A stretch of 64,000 bases of DNA, from assembly GCF_033115175.1 (NCBI RefSeq), contig NC_084838.1, positions 42,263,468-42,327,467 of the forward strand, read 5' to 3'. How positions within the stretch are numbered: position 1 is the stretch's first letter; the number at the start of each line of letters is the position of its first letter. The stretch is from Lepus europaeus (lineage: Eukaryota; Chordata; Mammalia; Lagomorpha; Leporidae). The notes beneath the pieces are model-generated. The model searched no databases. It saw only the letters and a list, made by a program, of their open reading frames with translations, and was not told where the DNA came from. This document shows positions 21,728 to 31,935 of the stretch, piece after piece. The position numbers and the translations under genes are program-made.

Positions 21728-21894
21728 TAACTAAATCTTTTAAAAGAAAAAAGATGGACCCTTAGGCTGTCAGAATTACTGGATTTTGAGAGAGAAATTT
21801 CAGAAGAATCTTGTATATACATGTATACAAATAATTAGCTGACTAAAATGCCTGTATGCAGGAAGGTTCCAAGGAGTCCAGGTAAGCAATGACT

Positions 21895-22035
21895 GAAAGG
21901 CTGAGAGAACACAGTTCCCACCTTCCGGCTTGAGCCTGACCCAGCTCTGTGGCCACTAGAGGTGTTTGGGAAGTGAACCATGTTCACAGCACAATCCCTC
22001 TACCTCTCTCTCATATAAAGAAAAAAATTTTTTGA
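21895..22035 (+). mobile_element. Old C repeat fragment
   Basis: Forward partial copy: GGCTTGAGCCTGACCCAGC, TTGGGAAGTGAACCATG, CCTCTACCTCTCTCTC. The tRNA-like head is missing. Confidence 0.65.
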
Positions 22036-22099
22036 AGATCTATGAAACAAAAACAGACACAAGAGACACATGGACAAATCAATATCATAGTTGGAGATT

Positions 22100-22355
22100 T
22101 TTTTTAAACTTTAATAAGTATAAATTTCCAAAGTACAGATTTTGAATTACAGTGGCTTCCCCCCCCCCATAACTTCCACCCGCAACCCTCCCATCTCCTG
22201 TTCCCTCTCCCCTTCCATTCACATCAAGATTCATTTTCAATTCTCTTTATATACAGAAGATCAATTTAGTATATATTAAGTAAAGATTTCAACAGTTTGC
22301 GCCCACACAGAAACACAAAGTGTAAAGTACTGTTTGAGTACTAGTTATTTCAAAG
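22100..22355 (-). mobile_element. Rabbit-type L1 3' UTR fragment, antisense
   Basis: It carries the complement of the lagomorph L1 3' end: a T run, AATTTCCAAAGTACAG, CCCCCATAACTTCC, TTCCATTCACATC, TATACAGAAGATCAATTTAG. It is 5'-truncated within the 3' UTR. Confidence 0.85.
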
Positions 22356-22775
22356 AACAATTTAAAATAGTAGGGATACAGGAGATTTGAACCACAATAC
22401 AAGCCACCTGTAGAAGTGCAATTATAGAACACTACAACCAAGAACTACAGAATACACATTCTTAAGTGTACTTGATATGTATATCAAATGGCTCATATGC
22501 TGGCCACAAAACAAGTACAGTAAGTTACGAAAGGTTGAGATTTTACTATATGTGCTCTGTGAACATGCAGATTAAAATCAGAGGTCACTAACACTAAGCT
22601 GTTTAAGAAACTTCCGGTATTTGAAAAATGAACAGCACACTTCTAAATAATTCATAGGTTGAAGAAAAAATGACAGGAATGTTAGAAACTATTTCAAGTG
22701 AAATGACATTGAAAACACTTTATCAAAGTTTATGGGATGTTAGATGTTTTCTCAGGTTAAAAAAGGAAATTTATA

Positions 22776-22884
22776 TGCGCTACCGCGGCGGCCATTGGAG
22801 GGTGAACCAACGGCAAAAGGAAGACCTTTCTCTCTGTCTCTCTCTCTCACTGTCCACTCTGCCTGTCAAAAAAAGAAAAAAAAA
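22776..22884 (+). mobile_element. 5'-truncated C repeat with TSD
   Basis: Only the 3' third is present (GCGGCCATTGGAGGGTGAACC to CTGCCTGTCAAAAAAAG). GAAATTTATA is duplicated at 22766-22775 and 22885-22894. Confidence 0.92.
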
Positions 22885-23021
22885 GAAATTTATAGACTCA
22901 AATATTTTTTGGAAAAGAAAAATGTGTAAAATCAGTGACCTAGGTCTCGTCCTGTAGTAAAAGAACAAATTAAATCCAATGGAAGAAGAAAATAATACTG
23001 ATTAGTGCAGAAATAGAAAAC

Positions 23022-23315
23022 AGGATGGGCATTTGCTTCAATGGGTAACACTGGGGAAGCTCACGTCACGTATCAGACTCTCTGAGTTGAAGTCTTGGCT
23101 CCACTCCTGATTCCGGATTGCTGCTAATGCTCCCTGTGGGAAGCAGCAGGTGATGGCTCAAGTAGTTCAGTGCCTGCCACCCCTGCAGGAGATCCAGATT
23201 GAATTCTAATTTGGTTTCGGTGTGTCCCAGCCCTGGCTATTGTGGGATTTTGGGGAGTAAATTTGCAGGTGGAAAAATCTCTCTCTTTGTCTCTCTGCCT
23301 TTAAAAGAAATAATA
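23022..23315 (+). mobile_element. Old C repeat
   Basis: Forward, diverged copy: GGGCATTTGCTTCAATGGG, then AGACTCTCTGAGTTGAAGTC, ending in TCTCTCTGCCTTTAAAAG. Confidence 0.75.
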
Positions 23316-23339
23316 TTTTTAAATAATATAAAACAAGAG

Positions 23340-23688
23340 GGGCCAGCGCTGTGGCGTAGTGTGTAAAGCTGCCACCTGTGGTGCCAGCATCCCAAATGGG
23401 CACTGGTTCAAGTCCTGGCTGCTCCACTTCGGATCCAGCTCTCTGCTGTGGCCCGGGAAAGCAGTGGAGGATGGCCCAAGTGCTTAGGCCCCTGCACCCA
23501 CATGGGAGATCCGGAGGAAGCTCCTGGCTCCTGGCTTTGGATCGGTCCAGCTCTGGCTGTTGCGGCCTGTTGGGAGTTAACCAGTGGATGGAAGACCTCT
23601 CTCTCTCTCTCTCTCTACCTCTACTTCTACCTCTGCTTCTCTCTCTGGGTAACTCTTTCAAATAAATAAATAAATCTTAAAAAAAAGG
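23340..23688 (+). mobile_element. Full-length C repeat
   Basis: Forward copy with a tRNA-like head (GGGGCCAGCGCTGTGGCGTAG), a B-box-like GGTTCAAGTCC, an expanded CT tract and a classic CAAATAAATAAATAAATCTT tail. Confidence 0.95.
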
Positions 23689-24153
23689 AAAATTATCAAA
23701 ATGAAAGATGGTTCTTTGAAAAGACAAAATTGGTAAGTCCCTGGTAAGACTGATTTTTTTTTTTTAAGGAAGGAAAAAAAATGAATATCGAAAACAACTT
23801 ACTTCAATATATTTGAAAATTTAGAAGAAATAATTAAATTCCTGGCATTGAAAAATGAACTTTGGCATATAAAATTTTTAAGGCATTTATTTGAGCAGTG
23901 AATCATGAATTGAGCAGCTCTAAATTGGAAGTGGTATGAGGCTCCATTAAAGAGGGTTAAAGGGAAAATTTTTATAGGATGAATCTGGGAGAAGAGCAAA
24001 AAAATTATTTGGTTGACATGCCTTATAATTGCCTTATTAGGCCTATTTGGGCTATACAGATGAGAAATTCTAGACAATACAACTAATGCCCAATTGTCTA
24101 CCTATGTTTTGCTGAGCTTAATTTTCATTTTGTTTACTAAGGCATCCTGTTTA

Positions 24154-25196
24154 TTATTTTTTATTTCATAAAAGTACCTTTATTACAAGTTCATTATGTG
24201 GAGAAGCTATATTATTCCACCCAAAGAATTCATAAATATTGATAGAATCATATGTTCCATTTAAAAATATCAAAAGATCACATTTGAGATGGTAAAAATG
24301 ATATCCATGGGCTTTAGTCCAACTTCCAAGAGGTCCAAGGAAATCCTCATGCAGCCAGGGTAGCAGGAGTAGTCAGGTTTCCTCATGTGAAGAATTTACA
24401 GCTTAATTTCTAGACACAACAGGAAGGGCTAACATTTTTGTGATCAACAAGGAAAAAAATATTCCTAGTGATGCTTCTGTATGGATTGATTCCCAAGCAT
24501 TCAACTTTACATGAAAGTGAGCACTTCTGTTCTATGGGCCTTTTGCATTCACGATTATTATCGTCTCTCCTTTTCATCACCAAGGTTATTGGAAACACTC
24601 TTTGAATATAACACGATATCGGGATGTGGCCAATAAAATCTAAATTCATCGGCTCATATGTGATTGAACTTTCAATGAGAATAGCTAACGGGTATTCCTG
24701 TTCGAAGTCCCGATGACAAAGAGTGAGCCTCTTCCCTAGAAATCCTAGTAAAATCCCTACAGAGTTTCAATTTGAGCATTTCAGTTTTCTGAAATGAAAC
24801 TTGGCATAGGCTTTCTATTCATCTTCCAGATATCTTGGTTCCTATAGCTGAAAACTGATGTTTCAATATGGGAGCTGTGTTGGCCATGTGTTGAACTGAG
24901 AACTTGCCATCCTCTGGACCTTACTTTAGATACTTGAGATAGAACAGGAAACCAATGGGGTCATGTACGTTCACTTTGATGTCACATAAACTTAGGAGAT
25001 AAAAGAACTCAAAGAAGTCTGTCTCAGTGACATTTATAGTATAGTTCATTGTGCTGAGGTTGCAGATTATGTATTATAGGCGTTCGTCTAATTCTAACAT
25101 GGAGCCAAGATGCAGTGCAGGTTACAGACAATTCGGCAGAACCACGAACAGAGACAAAAACATGAGGAGCCCTCCTAGCACACCAGAAACCTTCAT
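24154..25196 (-). pseudogene. Processed retrocopy of an unidentified mRNA
   Basis: An exact 16-base direct repeat, TAAGGCATCCTGTTTA, flanks this 1.04-kb block (24138-24153 and 25197-25212). On the minus strand the block ends in an A-rich tail, with AATAAA (complement of TTTATT at about 24178-24183) about 25 bases before it. It interrupts old L1 sequence that resumes on the far side. Introns are not apparent. The longest surviving frame is 24649-24410 (79 residues from Met) and extends upstream to a stop; it includes ILIESSITYEPMNLDF. A second short frame begins MNYTINVTETDFFEF near the 5' end. Stops separate them. I do not recognise the parent gene. A processed pseudogene fits best; an unannotated repeat family mobilised by L1 is the alternative. 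Confidence 0.7.
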
Positions 25197-25260
25197 TAAG
25201 GCATCCTGTTTAAATTATTTTGACATCTGAAAACCAAACTAATTCAAGATGAAATTTTTA

Positions 25261-25583
25261 TTTATAATTTTTTTTTTGACAGGCAGAGTGGATAGTGAGA
25301 GACAGAAAGGTCTTCCTTTTTGCCGTTGGTTCACCCTCCAATGGCCACTGCAGCCGGTGCATCTCGCTGATCCGAAGCCAGGAGCCAAGTGCTTCTCCTG
25401 GTCTCCCATGCGGGTGCAGGGCCCAAGCACTTGGGCCATCCTCCACTGCCTTCCCAGGCCATAGCAGAGAGCTGGCCTGGAAGAGGGGCAACCGGGATAG
25501 AATCCAGCGACCCAACCGGGACTAGAACCCGGTGTGCCGGCGCCGCAAGGTGGAGGATTAGCCTGTTAAGCCATGGCACCGGC
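25261..25583 (-). mobile_element. Young C repeat (CSINE2-type) with exact TSD
   Basis: Reverse copy: T run, GACAGGCAGAGTGGATAGTG, ending CCATGGCACCGGC. CAAGATGAAATTTTTA is duplicated at 25245-25260 and 25584-25599. Confidence 0.95.
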
Positions 25584-25686
25584 CAAGATGAAATTTTTAA
25601 AAATAAGAATAGGCTTATATCTAGTAAAGAAATTGATTTCATTATAAATAATCTTCAAAGAAAACTCCAATCCAAAATAGGTTTTA

Positions 25687-26057
25687 GCGGGGGGGGGGGG
25701 TTATTTACTTATTTGAAAGGCAGTGAGAGAGAGAGGAAGGAAGGAAGGAAGGAAGGAAGGAAGGAAGGAAGGAAGGAAGGAAGGGAGGGGACACAGAGAT
25801 CTTCCATCTGCTGGTTCACTCCAATGGCTACAATGGGTAGAGGTGGCCCAGGCCAAAGCCAGGAGCCAGGAGCTTCTTCCAGGTTTCCCAGGTGGGTGGC
25901 AGGGGCCCAAGGATTTGCGCTATTTTCCACTGCTTTCCCAGATGCATTAGCTGGGACCTGGATTGGAAGTAAAGCAATTGGGGCTCAAATCAGTGCCGAT
26001 ATGGGATGTTGGCACTGCAGGCAGTGGCTTAGCCTGCTGTGCTACAGAACCAGCTCC
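25687..26057 (-). mobile_element. C repeat with GGAA expansion
   Basis: Reverse copy: a G run, TTATTTACTTATTTGAAAGG, then a long GGAA array, ending GCTACAGAACCAGCTCC. Near-identical CCAAAATAGGTTTTA and CCAAAATAGTTTTA flank it. Confidence 0.9.
25735..25785 (+). repeat. (GGAA)n microsatellite
   Basis: About 11-12 perfect AAGG/GGAA units, grown from the GA-rich part of the surrounding C repeat. Confidence 0.95.
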
Positions 26058-26243
26058 CAAAATAGTTTTATTGGTGATTTCTATTAGATATTTAAGGGAG
26101 AAATGATAACAATCTTACACAAACTCTTATTTTATGAGGTTAACATAACCCAGCATAACATAACCTGATATGTTACAAGAAAAGAAAATTACAGACCAAT
26201 ATCCTTCATGAATGCAGAAAAATATTTATGAAAATACTGTTGA

Positions 26244-26576
26244 GGGGCCAGCGCCATGGCTCACTTGGTTAATCCTCCGCCTCCAGTGCTGGCATCCCAT
26301 ATGGGCGCTGGGTTCTAGACCTGGTTGCTCCTCTTCCAGTCCGGCTCTCTGCTGTGGCCCAGGAGGGCAGTGGAGGATGGCCCAAGTGCTTGGGACCCTC
26401 CACCTGCATGGGAGACCAAGAGGAAGCACCAGGCTCCTGGCTTCGGATCGGCACAGCACCGGCTGTAGCGGCCATTTTGGGAATGAACCAACAGAAGGAA
26501 GACCTTTGTCTCTGTCTCTCTCTCTCTGTCTATAACTCTACCTGTCAAATAAAAAAAGAAAAAATAAATAAAGAAA
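26244..26576 (+). mobile_element. C repeat (CSINE2-type) with TSD
   Basis: Forward copy starting GGGGCCAGCGCCATGGCTC and ending CTACCTGTCAAATAAAAAAAG. GAAAATACTGTTGA (26230-26243) and GAAAATACTGCTGA (26577-26590) flank it with one mismatch. Confidence 0.95.
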
Positions 26577-26667
26577 GAAAATACTGCTGAGTCCAGAATA
26601 TATATAAAAAGAATGTTACATATCCCTGGAATGCTAGATTGGTTTAAAACTCAAAAAAATCAATGAA

Positions 26668-26937
26668 GGGGCAGGCATCTAGTATAGTGGTTTAGATGCT
26701 ACTTTAGGTGCCTGAATCCCACATTGGAGTGCCTGGGTTTGAATACCAGCTCTGCTTATGATTCCAGCTTCCTGCTAATGAGTACCCTAGGAGGCAGCAG
26801 ATGATGGCTCCCATGTGGGAGACCCAGACTGAGTGCTGGGCTCCTGGCTTTTGTGGGCATTTGGGGAGTGAACCAGTGGATAGAAGAGTTTTGCCTATCT
26901 CTGTCTCCCTTTCAAATAAAATGGAAATTTTTTTAAA
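26668..26937 (+). mobile_element. Old C repeat
   Basis: Forward, diverged copy: GGGGCAGGCATCTAGTATAG, GAATCCCACATTGGAGTGCC, ending TCCCTTTCAAATAAAATGG. Confidence 0.8.
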
Positions 26938-27067
26938 AATGAAATTTTCTTATAGTAAAAGAATATATCTCACTTCACTAGATGGAGAAAAAACCTGAAA
27001 GTGAAACATTGATCATTTCTCCACTGAGGTCAATAATAAGATAAGGGTGTGCACCCTAACCAGTTTT

Positions 27068-27340
27068 TTTTGTTTGTTTGTTTTGTTTTTAGGCAGAGGT
27101 AAGAGACGGACTGAGCTGTCATCTGCTGGCTCACTCACCAAATACCCATAGTATCAGGTCTGGGTTGAGTTCAAAGTTGGAGCCAGGAACCTGTCTAGGA
27201 CTCCTGTGTGGGTGGCAGGAACCCAATTAATTGAGTCATCACTACCTCTTCCCAGGTTCTGCATTGGCAGGAAGCTGGAGTCGTGAACTGGGAATCAAAC
27301 CGAAGTACTGTGATATGGGATATAAACATCTTAATTGCCA
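27068..27340 (-). mobile_element. Old C repeat
   Basis: Reverse, diverged copy: TTTTTAGGCAGAGGTAAGAG, CATCTGCTGGCTCACTCACC, ending ATATAAACATCTTAATTGCC. Confidence 0.7.
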
Positions 27341-27371
27341 GATTAAACACTCATTCCAAGTCTTATCATTT

Positions 27372-27438
27372 TTTAAAGATTTATTTTTGTTTATTTGAAA
27401 GTCAGAGTTACACAGAGAGAGAGAGAAGGAGAGGCAGG

Positions 27439-27475
<37 letters not shown>

Positions 27476-27728
27476 CTTTCATCTTCCATCCATTGGTTCA
27501 CTCCCCAGTTGGCTGCAACGGCCTGAGCTGTGCCAATCCGGAGCCAGGAGCCAGGAGCTTCTTCCAGGTCTCCCTTGCGGCTACAGGGGCCCCAAGGACT
27601 TCTACTGCCTTCCTATGTCATAGCAGAGAGCTGGATTGGAAGTGGAGCAGCTGGGACATGAACCGGCGCCCATATGGGATGCTGACACTGCAGGCAGTGG
27701 CTTTACCCGCTACGCCACAGCACCAGCC
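27372..27728 (-). mobile_element. Full-length C repeat with exact 16-base TSD
   Basis: Reverse copy: TTAAAGATTTATTTTTG, a long (GA)n tract (27413-27474), ending CGCCACAGCACCAGCC. CCAAGTCTTATCATTT is duplicated at 27356-27371 and 27729-27744. Confidence 0.96.
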
Positions 27729-28426
27729 CCAAGTCTTATCATTTAGATTCAACTTTAACCCTAGGCAATGCAATAAGGAAAGGAAATGGAGTAAGAAGCA
27801 TAGAAGAAATAGGGAAAGAAAGTGAAAGGCATACATGTTAAAAATTGAAGATGAAGTATAGCTGTCTATTAAAAAATGACATGATTGTTCACCTAGAAAA
27901 TTTTAGGGAATCTTCAGAACAATTACTAGAACTTATACATGAATTTAAAATGTAGTATAAGATGTAATAGCAACAAATAATTTGAAAATTAAAATTTAAA
28001 AACTTCATTTACAGTAGAATCAAAGAACAAAACTAATTTAACATGACATGTACATGTATAAGACTTTTAATAAAGCATTGGTGAGAGAAATTAAAGACAT
28101 AAGTAAATAGAAAAGTCTACCATGTTCATGGACTAAAAGACTCAATATTGGTTAAGATGTCAGTTCTCACCAAGTTCATCTATAGATTCAGTAAAACCCC
28201 TGTCAAAATCCCAAGAGGCATTTGTTTTTTAAATTGAGAAGTTGAATCTTATTTCATACAGAAATGCAAAGTGCTTGGAATAGCCAAAACAACCTTTACC
28301 ATGAAGAACGTATTTGGGGGGCTCAATGCTACCTGATTTGAAGACTTACTTGAAATTTACGGTAAACGAGAGAAAGTGGTAGTGGTACAAGAGTCAGGAA
28401 ATAAAATGGAATAGAATATAGTCAGA

Positions 28427-28757
28427 GCCGGCGACGTGGCTTAACAGGCTAATCCTCAGCCTTGCGGCGCCGGCACACCGGGTTCTAGTCCCGGTTGGGG
28501 CGCCGGATTCTATCCCGGTTGCCCCTCTTCCAGGCCAGCTCTCTGCTATGGCCAGGGAGTGCAGTGAAGGATGGCCCAAGTGCTTGGGCCCTGCACCCGC
28601 ATGGGAGACCAGGAGAAGCACCTGGCTCCTGCCTTCGGATCAGCGGGGTGCGCCGGCTGCAGCGGCCATTGGAGGGTGAACCAACGGCAAAAAGGAAGAC
28701 CTTTCTCTCTGTCTCTCTCACTGTCCACTCTGCCTGTCAAAAGAAAAAAAAAAAAAA
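28427..28757 (+). mobile_element. Young C repeat (CSINE2-type) with exact TSD
   Basis: Forward copy: GCCGGCGACGTGGCTTAACAG to CTGCCTGTCAAAAGAAAAA. AGAATATAGTCAGA is duplicated at 28413-28426 and 28758-28771. Confidence 0.96.
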
Positions 28758-29103
28758 AGAATATAGTCAGAAATAGACTTACACACATATAGTCAATTAA
28801 GGTTTTTTATAGAGGTCCCAAGGCTATTTAGTGGAAGAAGGAAACATTTTGAACAAATGATGTTGCTAACACGAGAAGTATGGAAAAAAATGAACCTAGT
28901 CCCTCATGTCACATCACAACAAGATTAATTTGAGGTATCACAGACCTAAAAGTAAAAGAGAAAAATAAGACTCTAAAAGAAAACAGTATGTTAATGACCT
29001 TGGGGTGGGCATAGATTTATTAAAGAGAATACAAAAAGGAATGAATAGAGAAGAAAACTGATAAAAAGCACTCATCAAAAGACACCTTAAATAAAGTGGA
29101 ATG

Positions 29104-29326
29104 GGGCAGGTGTATTTGACGCGATGATTAAGATGCTGCTTTGGATGCCTCTATCCCATATCCAAGGGCCTGGGTTAGAGACCTGGCTAAAATGAACACC
29201 CCGGAAGCAGGCTCAAGTAGTTAGGTCCCTACTACCCACATAAGGGAGCTGGATTTAGCGCTCAGGCATTTGGGGAATGGACCAGGGGATAGAAGGTGTC
29301 TTTATCTCTCTGCCTCTCAAATAAAA
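29104..29326 (+). mobile_element. Old C repeat
   Basis: Forward, diverged and internally shortened: GGGGCAGGTGTATTTGACG, CTCTATCCCATATCCAAGG, tail CTCTCAAATAAAATTG. Confidence 0.75.
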
Positions 29327-29328
29327 TT

Positions 29329-29347
29329 GTGTGTGTGTGTGTGTGTA
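29329..29347 (+). repeat. (GT)n microsatellite
   Basis: Nine to ten GT units directly after the tail of the old C repeat. Confidence 0.9.
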
Positions 29348-29440
29348 AACAAAAGGGTAAACCACAGACTGGGAAAATATTTTGAATACATATATTTGAC
29401 AATTTTGTATATAAAATAATCACTCCTGTAAGGCTATGTA

Positions 29441-29745
29441 TCTTAAATATTTATTTATTTGAAAGTCAGTGTTACTGGGGGGGGGGGGGGGGGGGCGGGA
29501 TATATGGCTGCAACCGTCAGGGCAGGGTTAGACCAAAGCCAGGAGCCAGAAGCTTCCTCCTGGTCTCCCACGTAAGTGCAGGGGCCCAAGCCCTTGGGCC
29601 ATCCTCCACTGCTTTCTAGCACATTAGCAGAGAGCTGGGTCCGAAGTGGAGCAGCCAGGACTGGAATGGGTGTCTGAATGGGGTGCCAGGGTCACAGGCA
29701 GGGGCTTTTACCCTCCTATGCCACAATGCAGGGCGCTGTGTAAGT
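29441..29745 (-). mobile_element. C repeat with long G run
   Basis: Reverse copy: AAATATTTATTTATTTGAAAG, then about 20 G in a row (29467-29487), ending ATGCCACAATGCAGGGC. Confidence 0.85.
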
Positions 29746-30244
29746 CTATTTTAAAACATTCCAAAATTAGGCAAAAATTTGAAACACAGGGATATATGAA
29801 AGGTCAGAAAGCACATACCGATGTGTCCAACATCATTAATTATATGAGAAATCAAAATTAAGCCCACAATAATGTATCATTTCATACAGACCAAGATGGA
29901 AGCCAAATGAAAAAAAGGAAAAAAAAAAAGACTGACCTATGTGTATCTGCTGGCTATCCACGCACTGGAGCCCGCATCTGCTAAGGGTGGGAATGGAAAC
30001 TGGCATGGCCGTTTTGGACAACAGGTGACAGCTTCCAAAAAGGTGAATGATACCCTCACCGTGGGGCCCAACTGATCTGGGGAAGGTGGTTACACCTGTA
30101 TTCATTTTTCGGAACTTAGCGAATCGCACCCTTCAATTGTGCACACCTTGCTCTCTTTATACTTTACCGTTGTAGAAGCCGTTCCCGGGGCGGTGGGGGG
30201 ATGATGTCCTCCTCGGTTCCCCAGCCCCCACCACGGGTGAGCGG

Positions 30245-30256
30245 GAAAGAGAAACT
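30245..30256 (+). promoter_or_regulatory. RIGI: ISRE in the RIGI promoter
   Basis: GAAAGAGAAACT fits the interferon-stimulated response element GAAANNGAAACT exactly. It lies about 240 bases upstream of the RIGI start codon, just beyond the end of the L1-derived sequence. RIGI is an interferon-induced gene with a known IRF/ISRE-type promoter element in human, so ISGF3 or IRF1 binding here is expected but not shown. Confidence 0.75.
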
Positions 30257-30496
30257 TGCAGAGCTGGGGAAAGCGCTCCGCTAGGGCCGGCCCCGCCCTT
30301 CCGCAGCTGCGGCTGGTTGCAGTTTCGATTTTTCCTCCAGTTCTAAGTTCCCCGGCAGCTCCGCCTCCCAGCCAGGGTTGATTTCTTGGAAAATCTCTCC
30401 CCTCCCCGCTTGGCGTGCCCGCCTCCTCCAGCCCTGCTTCAAAGGCAGTCGGGCAGCAGCCGGGTGGGGTGGATCTCACCGGGCCCCGAGGCCAGC

Positions 30497-30602
30497 ATGA
30501 CCGCCGAGGAGCGGAGGAACCTGCAAGCCTTCAGCGACTATGTCAAGAAGATTCTGGACCCTACCTACATCCTGAGCTACATGAGCCCCTGGCTTGGGGA
30601 GG
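30497..30602 (+). CDS. RIGI: RIGI (DDX58) exon 1, start of CARD1
   Basis: RIG-I is the cytosolic sensor of 5'-triphosphate and short double-stranded RNA. It signals through MAVS to interferon. This exon encodes residues 1-35 ([15 protein letters not shown] to YMSPWLGE), helices 1-2 of CARD1. The ATG at 30497 has A at -3 and matches the human N terminus in position. The donor GTGAGT at 30603 splits a codon after its first base. Residue 8 is Asn here; human has Ser8, an inhibitory phosphorylation site. The eight exons found give 1,215 bases with no frame break (405 residues); the remaining helicase and C-terminal domain exons lie right of the window. Confidence 0.96.
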
Positions 30603-31935
30603 GTGAGTGGATGCCCAGCGGCGCCTGCCCGCCCCTTGGGGGCAAGGAAAAACAGAGCACTTGTTTTCCCCTTGCTGTTTTCCTTTTTAAGTCGGTGGAG
30701 ATAACCAACCTTCAGAAACATTATTGGTTCAGGGTTTGAGGAGCTCTAGGAAACCCAGCTGGGGACACTGAGAACCAGCGTAGTGAAGTGACTCGCTTAG
30801 GGTGCACTTTTTTTTTTTTTAAGGTTCAAAGCTGGGGAAAGAAACTGTCCTTTTCATTTATTTCCTCTAACCTTTGAGTCGGCTAGGTGCCTGCCTTTGT
30901 CCTGGAATCAGAGATTGAAAAATAAGATACAGCCCCTTCCTTCGTATGCTTTCCAGTCCAGGGGTTTGCCAGGTTAGGGAGTGAAGGGTGAGGGCAGCTG
31001 TGCACAGAGGCTGGCAATACTGTGGCACACAATGCTGTCCGAAATCCAGGCAAGGTGGTGCCTCTGCGAGGTCTCATTTGTGCTTGCAAATGATGGAAAG
31101 TTCGAGAGGAGCTTGACTTTCCCCAGGCTGAATCAGGCTTTAGGACCGGTGTTTCCACTAGTGAGTAGCAAATCCCTTTGTGCTGGGGATTGGCAGAGGT
31201 ATTCACACCTGGGGAGACAGGTGGGTGGTGTTTGCAAGGACTTCAGGTGAAAGACGGGACCTAGCACTTCCTTTACAGTCTTCAGGTGCCTTAATGCCTC
31301 TCCTGAAATGCTAATCAGCTTTTGGTATTTGCAGTGAAACTCCCAGGCAGGTACCTTGGGTGTTTATTGCTCTGTTAAACTAAACGCAGGTTGTGGAGTG
31401 AGCAGCAAAAGAATGCCACTAAGGAAAGTGCACTTTCACTTTCTAGTTGTACCCTGAGAGAAGTGTGGGCTCCTACAGAATGTGAGGCCACGCCTCCTCT
31501 AGAAATCCCTGGATGAAACCCTTCTAGTGTGCAGTCTCACCCACTCCTCCCTGTTGCAGCACGATCCCCACCTGCAGGGCTCCCCAAGCCTGGACCTTTG
31601 TCCTGAGTTCCAGACCTCCCCATTCAGTGATCTGCTGAACATGGCTTCCTGGATGTATCCAAGGCACACAAAATCAGAAGTCCAAATCTGGGAAATCCTT
31701 CATAGATCCTTGCTGGAACAATGAGAGAGGCGAGATGGCACATTGGAAGTTTAGTAGAAAGACCCTGGGACAGGATGTTGAGAGAGCCTGTCATTAACAA
31801 GATGAACAGAGGAAGAAGGAGCTAGAAAAGAAACTGGAAAAGAGCAGCCAGATATGTGTACAAAAAGGCATCAGGAAAGACCATGGCAAAGTAACATGGT
31901 GGATAATGGGTTGGTGACTGTGAGAACACAAGTAC
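30603..31935 (+). other. RIGI: RIGI intron 1, proximal part, nothing recognised
   Basis: Single-copy-looking sequence. Open frames on both strands have no family match, and I see no repeat. Confidence 0.55.

Larger units (their letters stand above)
22036..30170 (+). mobile_element. Ancient L1 (L1M-type), + orientation, heavily interrupted
   Basis: Between the younger insertions, the + strand follows old L1 ORF2 in order. Near 22060 it reads CATAGTTGGAGATTT (endonuclease region). Near 22440-22510 it has CAGAATACACATTCTTAAGTG. Near 23705 it has GGTTCTTTGAAAAGACAAAAT. Near 26185 it has AATTACAGACCAATATCC (reverse transcriptase region). Near 28130 it has ACTAAAAGACTCAATATTGG, and the 3' end near 30090 reads CTGTATTCATTTTTCGG. 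Many stops; no function remains. It is broken by a young L1 piece, about 12 C repeats and one retrocopy. Its 3' end stops next to the RIGI promoter. Confidence 0.75.

Noticed and set aside
21191-21822. Open frames of up to 179 residues across 21-22 kb and many similar ones elsewhere
   Set aside because: They are translations of C repeats, which have long GC-rich open stretches in several frames. The same protein-like words recur at every copy.
23340-23420. tRNA gene candidates from A- and B-box-like motifs in C repeats
   Set aside because: These SINEs descend from a tRNA, but the copies do not fold into an intact cloverleaf with anticodon arm and are followed by SINE body.
30386-30496. N-terminal extension of RIGI by 37 residues
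   Set aside because: The first codon is TTG, not ATG, and the extension has no counterpart in human RIG-I. The ATG at 30497 gives the known N terminus.
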